Assembly (NCBI GenBank): GCA_900543585.1
Contig: UQRP01000027.1
Location: forward strand, 1-36,868
Source of the DNA: an uncultured Prevotella sp.
Lineage (GTDB): Bacteria > Bacteroidota > Bacteroidia > Bacteroidales > Bacteroidaceae
Direction of reading: 5' to 3'
Length of the DNA: 36,868 nt
In this document: one piece after another, positions 15,760 through 25,266 of the stretch
How positions within the stretch are numbered: position 1 is the first letter of the stretch
Layout: each line of letters starts with the position of its first letter
The notes under the pieces: model-generated
Databases searched by the model: none
What the model saw: the letters and a program-made list of their open reading frames with translations, nothing else
Told to the model about the DNA's origin: nothing
Translations under genes and position numbers: made by a program

Positions 15760-17229
15760 ATGGAAGTATTCCTTATAAAACTCTTACAGTTCATTCTCTC
15801 CATCTCTCTCCTTGTGCTGTTGCATGAGGGTGGCCACATGTTAGCTTCCAAGCTCTTTGGCGTGAGGGTGGAGAAGTTCTTCATCTTCTTCGACGTCAGC
15901 ATCGGCAAGTGGAAGGGCAAGCTCTTCAGCTTCAAGCCCAAGCACTCTGAGACAGAATACGGCATGGGCTGGCTGCCCTTGGGTGGCTACTGCAAGATTG
16001 CCGGCATGATAGACGAGAGCATGGACACCGAGCAGATGAAACGTGACCCGCAGCCGTGGGAGTTCCGCACCAAACCGGCGTGGCAGCGACTTATCATCAT
16101 GGTGGCTGGTGTCACCGTGAACTTTGTGCTGGCCCTCTTCATCTACTCCATGATTATGTTCCACTGGGGCGAGGACTATGTGCGCGTGGCTGACATGTCG
16201 CTCGGTATGACGTTCAACCAGGAAGCTAAGTCCTACGGTTTCCGCGACGGCGACATCCTCGTAGGCACTGACATACGGCCGTTCAAGGACTTCAATGTCG
16301 ATGTCTACCGCGACCTCTCTGAGGCTAAATACTGCGATGTCATACGCGGGGGCGAGAAGGTTCGCGTCAACCTTCCCGGCAACATCAACCTTCTGAACAT
16401 GCTGAAACTGACGCCGCAGTTTGTGCGCCCGCTCATTCCCGCTGTCATCGACACCGTCTACCAGCGCATCCCCGTCAGCGAGGACAGCAAGGACTCGGTG
16501 GTCTCACCCGTTTGGAACAGTGGACTGGCCAAGGGTGACAGAATCGTCGCTGTCAACGGAAAGAAGATAGACTCCTATAATGAGTTCTCTGAGGAGATAG
16601 GCGTCATCAGCGACCAGCTTGCCGCAACGAAGTCTCATCGTGACAGCCTCGCCCTGCGCAGAATCAGCATCGTCGTAGCCAAGGCTGCTACCTCTAAGAG
16701 CAAGGGCAGGACGGCTCAGAACAGCCAAGCAGCTTTAGACACTATCACCACAACAGTGACCCCCGACTGCAAGTTTGGCTTCGCCGTAGGCAGCATCGGA
16801 CAGCTCTATGCCAACAAGGTGACCCACGTCAGCTACAGCTTCTTAGAGAGTTTCCCCGCCGGCGTCAAATATGGGTGGGACGTGCTCTCTGGCTATGTCA
16901 GCGATATGAAGTATGTCTTCACAGCCGACGGCGCGAAGAGCTTAGGCGGCTTCGGCTCTATAGGCTCCCTCTTCCCCGACCAGTGGGACTGGCATACGTT
17001 CTGGATGATGACGGCCTTCCTGAGCATCATCCTGGCGTTCATGAACATCCTGCCTATCCCCGCTCTTGACGGCGGCCACGTCCTCTTCCTGCTCTATGAG
17101 ATTGTGACACGCCGCAAGCCGTCAGAGACCTTTATGATTCGCGCGGAGTATGTCGGCATCACCATCCTCATCCTCCTGATGATTGTTGCCAACCTCAACG
17201 ACATCCTACGCTGGGTGGGAGTGATGTAA
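15760..17229 (+). CDS. rseP: RIP metalloprotease RseP (site-2 protease)
   Basis: 489 residues. It is an inner-membrane zinc protease that cleaves transmembrane substrates such as anti-sigma factors. The zinc motif HEGGH is at residues 22-26 in the first membrane helix; the second metal-binding motif NILPIPALDGGH is at about 429-440 in a later helix. Additional hydrophobic segments lie near 108-130 and 465-485, and PDZ-like periplasmic sequence fills the middle (about 140-300). It is the last gene of the plus-strand run and is followed by a strong terminator. Confidence 0.94.
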   Translation: MEVFLIKLLQFILSISLLVLLHEGGHMLASKLFGVRVEKFFIFFDVSIGKWKGKLFSFKPKHSETEYGMGWLPLGGYCKIAGMIDESMDTEQMKRDPQPWEFRTKPAWQRLIIMVAGVTVNFVLALFIYSMIMFHWGEDYVRVADMSLGMTFNQEAKSYGFRDGDILVGTDIRPFKDFNVDVYRDLSEAKYCDVIRGGEKVRVNLPGNINLLNMLKLTPQFVRPLIPAVIDTVYQRIPVSEDSKDSVVSPVWNSGLAKGDRIVAVNGKKIDSYNEFSEEIGVISDQLAATKSHRDSLALRRISIVVAKAATSKSKGRTAQNSQAALDTITTTVTPDCKFGFAVGSIGQLYANKVTHVSYSFLESFPAGVKYGWDVLSGYVSDMKYVFTADGAKSLGGFGSIGSLFPDQWDWHTFWMMTAFLSIILAFMNILPIPALDGGHVLFLLYEIVTRRKPSETFMIRAEYVGITILILLMIVANLNDILRWVGVM

Positions 17230-17252
17230 ACGCTTCAATAGAATACAATTTG

Positions 17253-17299
17253 AAATGCCATGGTGGCCATCAGCAGATGCCGCCATGGCATTTTTTTTT
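17253..17299 (+). terminator. Intrinsic terminator after rseP
   Basis: Arms 17253-17266 (AAATGCCATGGTGG) and 17280-17293 (CCGCCATGGCATTT) form a 14-base-pair stem with one G-U-type mismatch, followed by nine T (17291-17299). It ends the tsaB-to-rseP run about 25 bases after the rseP stop. Confidence 0.9.
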
Positions 17300-17340
17300 G
17301 CGATAAATCTTTCTTTATATTAAAAAAACGCTTGTTTTTC

Positions 17341-17371
17341 TTGCGAGTATTATAAATTTACCTTAAATTTG
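17341..17371 (+). promoter_or_regulatory. Promoter for the SusC/SusD operon
   Basis: TTG at 17341-17343, a 20-base spacer and TAAATTTG at 17364-17371 match the Bacteroidetes TTG/TAnnTTTG pattern. The predicted start near 17378 gives a leader of about 120 bases, AT-rich, before the SusC ATG at 17497. AGAGGGAT just before the ATG could act as a weak ribosome site. Confidence 0.7.
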
Positions 17372-17496
17372 CAACAGTTTACCTATTTTACAAGACCATA
17401 GTTCTTGTTAACCTCTTGAATCGCCTTATTAACATTATATATTTAATAGTCGTATTAAAAAAGAGAGTTTTATTAATTTATCTAATTTAGAGGGAT

Positions 17497-20400
17497 ATGG
17501 AGAAACGATTGATTTCTTTGCTAGCATTTCTCTTCCTCGTACTGGGGGGGGGTATTTGCTCAAACTGACATCTCCGGAACAGTAGTTTCCCAAGATGATG
17601 GCCAACCTATTATTGGCGCTTCCATCGTTGTCGATGGCAGCAAATCGGGAACGGTAAGTGATGCACAGGGGCATTTCACGCTGTCCGTTCCTAAGGGTAA
17701 AAAAATCACAGTGTCTTACATCGGCATGCTGCCACAGACGTTGGCACCCAAACCCAGCATGCGCATTGCTTTGGAGACCGACAACAAGACCTTGGGAGAG
17801 GTCGTCGTTACCGGTGTCCAGCAGATGGACAAGCGCACCTTTACCGGTGCCACGTCGAAGATTGACGCCGACAAGGCCAAGCTTGACGGTGTCGCCGACA
17901 TCAGCCGCTCTTTGGAGGGACGTGTCGCCGGTGTGAGTGTGCAGAACGTTAGTGGTACCTTCGGTACAGCGCCGAAGATTCGTGTCCGTGGTGCCACCTC
18001 CATCTACGGTTCCAGCAAGCCGCTGTGGGTCGTCGATGGTGTTATCATGGAGGACATCACCGATGTCGATGCCGACCAGCTTTCTTCCGGTGATGCCAAG
18101 ACCCTTATCTCCTCTGCCATCGCCGGTCTGAACTCAGATGATATCGAGAGCTTCCAGATTCTGAAAGACGGTTCCGCTACTTCTATCTACGGTGCCCGCG
18201 CCATGTCAGGTGTCATCGTCGTGACCACAAAGAAGGGTCACGCCGGACAGAACCATATCAGCTACACCGGTGAGTACACCATGCGCCTCAAACCCAGCTA
18301 CTCGCAGTTCAACATCATGGACTCCCAGGAGCAGATGGGCATCTATAAAGAGCTGTACAACGACGGATGGCTCTCCTTCAGCAGTCTCCTCAACGCTTCC
18401 AACAGTGGTGTCTATGGTAAGATGTACGAGCTCATGAACACCTATGACGCCGCAACGGGAAAGTTCGGACTGGCCAACACAGAGCAGGCCATGAACGACT
18501 ACCTCCGTCAGGCCGAGTATCGCAACACCAACTGGTTTGACGAGCTCTTCCGCACCAATGTTTCCCGCAACCACTCCATCAGCATGAGCACGGGTACTGA
18601 CAAGGCGCAGTACTATGTCTCCTTCTCCTATATGGACGACCCAGGCTGGACCATGCAGAGCTCCGTAAAGCGCTACACCGCCAACATCAATGCCAACTAC
18701 AACCTCAGCAAAAAGCTGTCGCTGAACATGATTGGCAACGCCTCCTACCGTAAGCAGAAAGCGCCGGGAACAACGAGTCAGAGTGTCGATGCCGTCACGG
18801 GTGCCGTAAGCCGCGACTTCGACATCAACCCCTATTCCTACGCTATCAACACTTCCAGGACGCTCGACCCCAACGAGTTCTACACACGCAACTACGCTCC
18901 TTTCAATATCAAGAACGAGCTTGAAAACAACTTCATGGACCTCGATGTCGTAGACATCAAGTACCAGGCACAGCTCACCTACAAACCCATCACACAGTTG
19001 CAATTCCAGGGGCTTGTAGACTATAAGTTTGCACAGACAACCACAGCCACCAAGGTCACTGAGCACAGCAACATGGCACAGTCCTACCGTTCCATGCCCA
19101 ATGCCACCATCCGTGATCGTAACCCCTGGCTCTATACCGACCCTGATGATGCCAACTCTCTGCCTATCACCGTTCTTCCCGTCGGAGGTTTCTACAGTGA
19201 GCAGAAATATAAGATGAATGGCTGGGACGCACGTTTCACTGCCAACTACAACGATGCCTATGGTAGCGAGAAGGAGCACATCGTCAACCTCTTCTATGGT
19301 ATGGAGGTCAACAATACAAATCGCTTCTCCAGCTATTTCAATGGTGTGGGCACGCAGTATGACATGGGCCTGCTGGGCAACTTCGACTACCGCTATTTCA
19401 AGCAGATGGCTGAGCAGAATAATGTCTACTACAACCTCGGTAACAGCTATGAGCGCAAGGCTTCCTTCTACGGATATGTCAACTACTCATACAAGCACCG
19501 TTACAACTTCAACTTCACAGCCCGCTATGAGGGCAGTAACCGACTTGGTAAATCCACCTCAGCCCGCTGGCTGCCCACCTGGAACGTCTCCGGCTCATGG
19601 AACGCTCACGAGGAGCCATGGTTCGACAAGACCTTCAAGGGCTATCTCTCCACCCTGACGTTGCGTACCTCATACTCGCTGACCGGTCAGGATCCTGCTA
19701 CCACGAATGCCGGATCCATCATCCGCAGCTACAACCCTTACCGACCCTTTGCAAGCGATAAGGAGTCGGGACTCTACGTCTCCAGCTTTGCCAACCCGGA
19801 GCTGACCTACGAAAAGAAGCATGAGTTCAACATCGGTATCGATGCCGGATTCCTCAACAACCGCATCAGTCTCTCCTTCGATATCTGGACACGTAAAAAC
19901 TACGACCTGATAGGTCCGAAGCGCACCACAGGTGTTGGCGGTTCTATCATCAAGTACGCCAACGTCGCCGACATGAGTTCACACGGTGAGGAACTGTCCA
20001 TCAGCTCCAAGAACATCGTCTCGAAGAATTTTAAATGGAGCACAGACTTTATCTTCTCTCACTACAAGACCAAGGTGACAACCCTTGATACCGACACGCG
20101 TATCATCGACCTCATCACCGGTAACGGCTTCACCATGGTGGGATACCCCCATCGTGCCCTCTTCTCCATCGACTTCAAAGGACTGAACGAGAAGGGTCTG
20201 CCAACCTTCATCAATGAGGACGGACAGCTCACCGTCAGCGACATCAACTTCCAGTCCACCGTCAAGGACCACCTCGTCTACGAGGGACCCACGGAGCCGA
20301 CCATTACTGGCTCGCTTGGCAATACCTTTACATATAAGAACTGGTCGCTCATCGTCTTTGCTACCTACAGCTTCGGCAACAAGATACGTCTCGACCGTGC

Positions 20401-20812
20401 CTTCTCTTCCTACTATTCTGACCTCGACGCCATGCCGAAGGAGTTCAAGAACCGCTGGACAGTAGCCGGAGACGAGAAACGCACTGACATCCCCGTCATC
20501 GCCGACCTCCGTACCTATGAGGGTGACAACTACCTGAGCTACGCTTACAACGCCTACAACCTCTCCACGGCGCGCGTGGCCAAGGGTGACTTCATCCGCA
20601 TGAAGGAGATATCGTTAGCTTACGAGTTCCCCACTGAATGGGTAAAGGCCGTACGCCTGAGCAATGCTTCTCTAAAGCTTCAGGCCACCAACCTCTTCCT
20701 CATCTATGCCGACAAGAAGCTCAACGGACAGGACCCGGAGTTCTTCAACGCCGGTGGTGTCGCCGTTCCTATGGCACGCCAGTTCACATTAACATTGAAA
20801 CTTGGACTCTAA
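17497..20812 (+). CDS. SusC-family TonB-dependent receptor, out of frame at a poly-G tract in the signal peptide
   Basis: The restored protein has about 1104 residues. The signal peptide MEKRLISLLAFLFLVLGG is followed in the restored frame by VFAQTDISGT, a carboxypeptidase-D-like regulatory domain (about 24-75), a TonB-box-like EVVVTG, a plug (about 95-210 with RVRGATSIYG and PLWVVDGVIMED) and a long beta-barrel ending FTLTLKLGL. It would pull a substrate delivered by SusD across the outer membrane with TonB energy. Nine G at 17544-17552 put the ATG frame into a stop at 17566-17568 after 23 codons; eight G would keep it open to 20812. No ATG between the tract and the SYIGML region is in frame, so without slippage no signal peptide is made. 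Confidence 0.85.
17544..17552 (+). repeat. Poly-G tract (G9) inside the SusC signal-peptide codons
   Basis: Nine consecutive G after CT at codon 16. With eight G the reading is LGGVFAQ; with nine it reads LGGGICSN then TGA. Homopolymeric G tracts of this length are known sites of slipped-strand mispairing in bacteria. Confidence 0.9.
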
Positions 20813-20830
20813 CCATTAACACGATTTATC

Positions 20831-22429
20831 ATGAATATCAAGAATAAATTTCAGGTCATCGTCTCTGCCGTGGCACTTTTTGGGTTGACGGCCTGCAACG
20901 ACTATCTCGACCAAGTCCCCGATGACCGTGCGCAAGTCAACAGCGTTGAGAAGGTTGAGAACCTCCTCACCTCTGCCTACCCCGACCATGCGCCCAACTT
21001 CCTCTTTGAGATGAGTTCTGATAACGTCACTGACAACGGCTCTCAATATACTGCACAGCCTAATCAAGACGAGATGTATCGTTTTCAGGATGTCCCCACC
21101 CGTGGCAACGACGACCCCTATCACCTCTGGGATAATATGTACCAGTGCGTAGGTACTGTCAATGAGGCCATAGCTGCCCTTGACGAGCTGGGTGGCGAGA
21201 AAGCCCACCCTGCTGAATATGCCGAGGCGCGCCTTTGCCGTGCCTACAATATGTACCAGCTTGCTAACATCTTCTGTATGGCCTACGATCCTACCAAGGC
21301 AAAAGAGTACCTTGGTCTGCCCTATCCTACAGAGCCAGAGCAGGATGTCAACACTCACTACACACGTGGTACCCTTCAGGAACTCTACGACAATATCAAC
21401 AGCGACATCGAGGCTGCACTGCCTAATGTCAGCGAGGGATATATGAAGACCCCGAAGTTTCATTTCAATAAAAGTGCTGCCTATGCCTTCGCCGCGCGCT
21501 TCAATCTCATGATGCACAACTACGACAAGGCTATCGAGTATGCTAACGTCGTGTTGGGCGCCAACCCTGTGACCCGCATGCGCGACTACACGCAGTTCCA
21601 GCAGCTGAGTGCTGCCGACTTGCAGAATGCATACGTCAAATCGTCGGAGAATGCCAACCTCCTCATCATCGCTGCGTATTCTGCTTTAGGTCGTGCCCTG
21701 CAGGGAAACTCTTATTATCGCCGGTATAACCACAACGATCCGATGTGCAGCTTTGAGACCTTCTGGCCAGAAGGCCCATGGGGAACAGGTTCCTCTAATA
21801 ACACGCTCATTTATGCAACTAGACTCTTTGGAGCCACCGACCAACAAATTTATTTCCCCAAGGTGCGTGAGTTCTGGGAGGTGACAGATAAGGTCAATGA
21901 CACGGGCTTCGCACATATCGTCTTCCCTGCTTTCTCTACCGAGGAGACCGACTTAGTCAGGGCAGAGGCCTATGCCATGAAGAAAGACTATACCCATGCT
22001 ATCGCCGACATGAACGCATGGATAGAGACCCACTGTGAGAAGGTTCATATCAACCCGAGTTCTGGAAAGGTCACCAAGCGACCTACCCTCACCGAAGAGA
22101 GTATCAACGAGTTTATGGATGGCATCTTCTATACAGAGGTGAATCCAGCATCCAACGCCCAGCGCACTATTAAGAAGACCCTCCACCCGCAGGGCTTCAC
22201 CGTTGAGACCGGTACACAGGAGAATATCATCCAGCTTATTCTGCATATGCGCCGACTCGAGACTTGGGGTGAGGGACAGCGCTTCATCGACATCAAGCGT
22301 TATGGCATCGAGTATGCACATCGGATTGATGGTGAGAGTCCCGTCATCTTCAAGGCCGGCGACTTGCGTGGAGCTATCCAAATTCCTGAGGATGTCAGAA
22401 AAGCTGGTCTCGAGGCCAACCCAAGATAA
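20831..22429 (+). CDS. SusD/RagB-family outer-membrane lipoprotein
   Basis: 532 residues. The lipobox GLTAC places the lipidated Cys at 22, followed by NDYLDQVPDD, a typical SusD start. TPR-like helices follow, with AEARLCRAYNMYQLANIF (about 131-148) and KSAAYAFAARFNLMMHNYDKAI typical of the family, and the C-terminal half contains RRLETWGEGQRFIDIKRYG. SusD proteins cap the SusC barrel and bind the substrate at the cell surface. It lies 18 bases after SusC. No polysaccharide-degrading enzyme is present in this operon, so the substrate cannot be read from context. Confidence 0.94.
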   Translation: MNIKNKFQVIVSAVALFGLTACNDYLDQVPDDRAQVNSVEKVENLLTSAYPDHAPNFLFEMSSDNVTDNGSQYTAQPNQDEMYRFQDVPTRGNDDPYHLWDNMYQCVGTVNEAIAALDELGGEKAHPAEYAEARLCRAYNMYQLANIFCMAYDPTKAKEYLGLPYPTEPEQDVNTHYTRGTLQELYDNINSDIEAALPNVSEGYMKTPKFHFNKSAAYAFAARFNLMMHNYDKAIEYANVVLGANPVTRMRDYTQFQQLSAADLQNAYVKSSENANLLIIAAYSALGRALQGNSYYRRYNHNDPMCSFETFWPEGPWGTGSSNNTLIYATRLFGATDQQIYFPKVREFWEVTDKVNDTGFAHIVFPAFSTEETDLVRAEAYAMKKDYTHAIADMNAWIETHCEKVHINPSSGKVTKRPTLTEESINEFMDGIFYTEVNPASNAQRTIKKTLHPQGFTVETGTQENIIQLILHMRRLETWGEGQRFIDIKRYGIEYAHRIDGESPVIFKAGDLRGAIQIPEDVRKAGLEANPR

Positions 22430-22465
22430 CAATATTGTCACATTGTGAACTTAATACGACAGATT

Positions 22466-23458
22466 ATGAAATACACAAAATTCATCATATTGGGTCTCTT
22501 GGCCGCTGTCATGGGCGCTTGCTCCGATGATGATCTCAGCAGTCAGAGCATCTTCCAGAATACGGTGGTCAAAGACAGCACGGAACTCGACAAATGGACG
22601 AAGAAGAACTTCACGGATGTCTACAACATTCAGTTCAACTATCGCTATAACGACAAGGAGACCGACAACTATTATAATGTCATTCCAGCCGACTACGAGA
22701 AGTCGAAGGCTCTGGCCATCATGGTTAAGCACGTATGGATGGACGCTTATTCAGAACTCTTAGGTCAGGACTTCCTCAAGACCTACAGCCCCCGCGTCTA
22801 TCAGCTTATCGGCTCGCCAGAGTATAGCACCAATGAAAGTATTGTCCTTGGTGTCGCTGAAGGCGGTGTAAAGATTACCCTCTTCCGTGTCAATAATATC
22901 GATGTCGACCACCCCGTGATAGACACCGACAGTCCAGTTCCCGATACGGAAGCTCTGCCCATCGACCTCAACTACTGGTTCTTCCACACCATGCACCATG
23001 AGTTCTGCCATATCCTCACGCAGAAGAAGAACTACTCTACAGACTTCCAGACCGTCTCGGCGGGTAAATACAGAACCTCTGACTGGATAAACCTCAAGGA
23101 TGTCGATGCACCGGCTTCTGGTTTCGTCAGCGGCTACGCCTCCAAGGAGTACAATGAGGACTTCGCTGAGATTTATTCCACTTATGTCACGCATACCGCC
23201 GAAGCTTGGAATGAGCTCGTGAATATGGGAGTGAGCTATAAACTCGACGATAATGGCGACCCTATCTACACCCTTGATAAAGACGGCAACAAAGTGTACC
23301 AATACGACACCACGGGCCGTGACGCTATCCTCGCCAAACTTGCACTCGTCAAAGAGTATTTCACCAACGAATGGGGTGTAGACCTCGACGAGCTCCGCGA
23401 CATCGTACTCCGGCGCTCCAAGGAGGTTCCTACCCTCGACTTACACAACTTAAAGTGA
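22466..23458 (+). CDS. Substrate import-associated zinc metallohydrolase lipoprotein
   Basis: 330 residues from the ATG at 22466; an ATG seven codons upstream is less likely because MKYTKFIILGLLAAVMGAC gives a clean lipoprotein signal. The zinc motif HHEFCHIL contains HExxH, and a downstream NEDFAEIYSTYV segment likely supplies a further ligand. This matches the metallohydrolase lipoproteins found next to SusC/SusD pairs (TIGR04549/Peptidase_Mx1, from memory). It presumably acts on the imported substrate outside the cell or in the periplasm; peptide or amide cleavage is plausible but not shown. It sits 36 bases after SusD and 22 before the DUF4302 gene. Confidence 0.85.
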   Translation: MKYTKFIILGLLAAVMGACSDDDLSSQSIFQNTVVKDSTELDKWTKKNFTDVYNIQFNYRYNDKETDNYYNVIPADYEKSKALAIMVKHVWMDAYSELLGQDFLKTYSPRVYQLIGSPEYSTNESIVLGVAEGGVKITLFRVNNIDVDHPVIDTDSPVPDTEALPIDLNYWFFHTMHHEFCHILTQKKNYSTDFQTVSAGKYRTSDWINLKDVDAPASGFVSGYASKEYNEDFAEIYSTYVTHTAEAWNELVNMGVSYKLDDNGDPIYTLDKDGNKVYQYDTTGRDAILAKLALVKEYFTNEWGVDLDELRDIVLRRSKEVPTLDLHNLK

Positions 23459-23480
23459 AACGTCTAAAAAGAATCATCCT

Positions 23481-24761
23481 ATGAGAAAGATATTCAATAT
23501 ATGGATTTTTGCCGCTATGGCCCTCCTTGTGGCAGCCTGCACGCCGGAAGTTGACGACAAGTTCGACAATTCCTCGGCAGAGCGTGCCACAATGTCACAA
23601 GCAGAGACTCAAAAGTTCCTTGAGAGCCAGACCAACGGCTGGATCATGCACATGTACGGCACTCTGACTTATGGAGGCTTCAATGTCTATTGCAACTTCA
23701 AGGACAGTAAGGTTACGGTGGCCAGTGAGTTCTACGGCCCAGAAGAGACCGCAACCTCTCACTACAAGCTCGAACAGAGCTCCGGTACTGTACTCTCCTT
23801 CGACGAGTACAACCCCATCTTCCATTACTTCTCCGATCCGAGCATCACCGACTTTGGTTCCTTGGGCAAGGGCTTCAATGGAGATCTGGAGTTCCGTGTC
23901 CTCTCTGCTTCGGCCGACTCCGTTGTGCTCTTAGGTAAAAAGCATGGCGACCGCATCGTCATGACTCCGCTCAAAGAGGGTACATGGACCGACTATTATA
24001 ATGAGGTGAATACCACGGTGGAGAAGATGCAGGGAAACGACTTCTATGCCGTCGTCGTCGACAAGGATACTATCACCGCAACGATGGACTACAACAATCT
24101 CACGGTCATCGACCCAGAGTCGGGCGAGAGCACCGATATGCCGTTCACCGTCACGCCAACTGGTTTCGAGCTCTACAAGCCTGTCAATTTACGCGGTAAG
24201 ACCATCACAGGCTTCGCCTACTCAGATGATAAGAACTGGAAGAATCCCACCGACAACAGCGTCAGCCTCGTGCCCATCATACCCCCCGTCAACCAACAGC
24301 TCATCTATAGACCATGGTATGTGACTTACAGTAACCTCGGAGATTTTGGTAAGGCTTACTGGGAAGCTTTCCCCCATGCGGATAACCTGAGATATGCTAT
24401 CTTCGGATACTTCAAGTACTCTGATGAATTTGGCTCTAACTTTGGCCTGCATGTCTACCAAGGTATTGGCAAGAATTTCTATTGGGGAACCTTCGGCTTC
24501 GACTATAAGCTCATCGGTGAAGATGAAATAGAGTTGACTTTCAATGCCAAGAAGGATGTCCTGAATGGTGACTATTTCTTAAACAAAATGAATTTCGCCT
24601 ACGTCGTCTATCCTTTCGCTTGGGGAAAGACGACCCGCCGCTTCAAGGTGGAGACGGACAATATCAACCATCCTACTTACATGACGCTCACTGATGAGGA
24701 TAATCCAGAGAATGTCATCAAGATGACCCGAGCCGTCAAGCAGTGGCCGTATAAGAACTAA
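23481..24761 (+). CDS. DUF4302 lipoprotein
   Basis: 426 residues with lipobox LVAAC (lipidated Cys near 20). The N-terminal region with SQAETQKFLESQTNGWIMHMYG and YGGFNVYCNFKDSKVTVASEF fits DUF4302, a Bacteroidetes lipoprotein family that accompanies SusC/SusD and the zinc metallohydrolase. The rest is a long beta-rich chain without catalytic motifs, so a substrate-binding surface lipoprotein is the natural guess (inference). It is the last gene of the operon; a terminator follows at 24795-24832. Confidence 0.85.
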   Translation: MRKIFNIWIFAAMALLVAACTPEVDDKFDNSSAERATMSQAETQKFLESQTNGWIMHMYGTLTYGGFNVYCNFKDSKVTVASEFYGPEETATSHYKLEQSSGTVLSFDEYNPIFHYFSDPSITDFGSLGKGFNGDLEFRVLSASADSVVLLGKKHGDRIVMTPLKEGTWTDYYNEVNTTVEKMQGNDFYAVVVDKDTITATMDYNNLTVIDPESGESTDMPFTVTPTGFELYKPVNLRGKTITGFAYSDDKNWKNPTDNSVSLVPIIPPVNQQLIYRPWYVTYSNLGDFGKAYWEAFPHADNLRYAIFGYFKYSDEFGSNFGLHVYQGIGKNFYWGTFGFDYKLIGEDEIELTFNAKKDVLNGDYFLNKMNFAYVVYPFAWGKTTRRFKVETDNINHPTYMTLTDEDNPENVIKMTRAVKQWPYKN

Positions 24762-24794
24762 TGATTAGATAAATTCTCTCTCTTACATTTTTCT

Positions 24795-24832
24795 AGTCCC
24801 TCGCCCGACGGTATGTCGCGCGGGGGACTTTT
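24795..24832 (+). terminator. Intrinsic terminator after the SusCD operon
   Basis: Arms 24795-24809 (AGTCCCTCGCCCGAC) and 24815-24829 (GTCGCGCGGGGGACT) pair along 15 positions with one C-C mismatch and one G-U, loop GGTAT, then TTTT. It starts about 33 bases after the DUF4302 stop. Confidence 0.85.
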
Positions 24833-24866
24833 CGTATATAAACTGATATGCCAACATCATTCACGG

Positions 24867-24970
24867 CATTTACCACGGATATCGCTGACATTTGCCGCGG
24901 ACATCGCTGACATTTGCCACGGATATCGCTGGCATATGCCACGGATATCGCTGACATTTGCCACGGATGC
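24867..24970. repeat. 22-base tandem repeat array, about 4.7 copies
   Basis: Units begin at 24867, 24889, 24911, 24933 and 24955 (the last one partial). They share a core of CATTTGCCACGG and ATATCGCTGA with one or two changes per copy. GGATATCG in the centre is close to a palindrome, and copies can pair weakly across the TGCCA/TGGCA edges. The array sits between the SusCD terminator and the toxin-antitoxin promoters; the spacing is close to two DNA turns. It has no spacers, so it is not a CRISPR array. Confidence 0.85.
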
Positions 24971-25019
24971 GGTAAGCAACTATACAATCTGTCCTCTCCG
25001 AGGAGAAAGTCATAAGGAG

Positions 25020-25050
25020 TTGTTGCCAAACGTAATCAGCCGTAACTTTG
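25020..25050 (+). promoter_or_regulatory. Canonical Bacteroidetes promoter upstream of the 35-codon frame
   Basis: TTG at 25020-25022, a 20-base spacer and TAACTTTG at 25043-25050. The predicted start near 25058 leaves about 210 bases before the zeta-type gene, so it may drive a leader, a small RNA or the short frame at 25138. Confidence 0.55.
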
Positions 25051-25137
25051 TAGAAGACTTTGCTGCATTAGTCAGGATAACCACACTCTGGCGAAGGCCG
25101 ACGTTCAGTTTTATTGTTTTAACTTGACGGCAAAGCT

Positions 25138-25245
25138 ATGGCAAGTTACCATCGCTTCCTGATAATGCATCCATTGAAAGAAAAATGTTCCGGAAAGTTT
25201 GTTCGTCTTGGAAAGAATGACTATTTTTGCAATGCTAAGTTTTAA
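25138..25245 (+). CDS. Doubtful 35-codon open frame
   Basis: ATG at 25138 opens a 35-residue frame beginning MASYHRFLIMHPLKEKC and ending DYFCNAKF. It lies 80 bases after the predicted start of the promoter at 25020-25050 but overlaps the next promoter, and no family is recognised. It may be chance or a fragment of a dispersed element. Confidence 0.2.
   Translation: MASYHRFLIMHPLKEKCSGKFVRLGKNDYFCNAKF
25198..25229 (+). promoter_or_regulatory. Canonical promoter for the zeta-type toxin-antitoxin pair
   Basis: TTTG at 25198-25201, a 20-base spacer and TATTTTTG at 25222-25229 fit the Bacteroidetes consensus closely. The predicted start near 25236 is about 30 bases before the GTG start of the kinase gene. 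Confidence 0.7.
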
Positions 25246-25266
25246 AAGAAGATTGACTTTGATATT

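Larger units (their letters stand above)
24833..25266. other. Non-coding region with tandem repeats and two promoters
   Basis: This 434-base stretch holds 4.7 copies of a 22-base repeat (24867-24970), a promoter at 25020-25050, a 35-codon open frame (25138-25245, doubtful) and a second promoter at 25198-25229 directly before the zeta-type gene. Longer open frames here translate the repeats and look spurious. Confidence 0.6.

Noticed and set aside
24867..24970. CRISPR array
   Set aside because: The repeats are contiguous, with no spacers, and no cas genes are in the window.
24793..25029. 78-codon open frame on the minus strand over the same repeats
   Set aside because: It reads through the repeats in reverse and overlaps the plus-strand terminator; no independent start signal is seen.
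24813..25127. 104-codon open frame on the plus strand over the 22-base repeats
   Set aside because: It mostly translates the tandem repeats, overlaps the promoter at 25020-25050 and matches no family, so I treat it as spurious.
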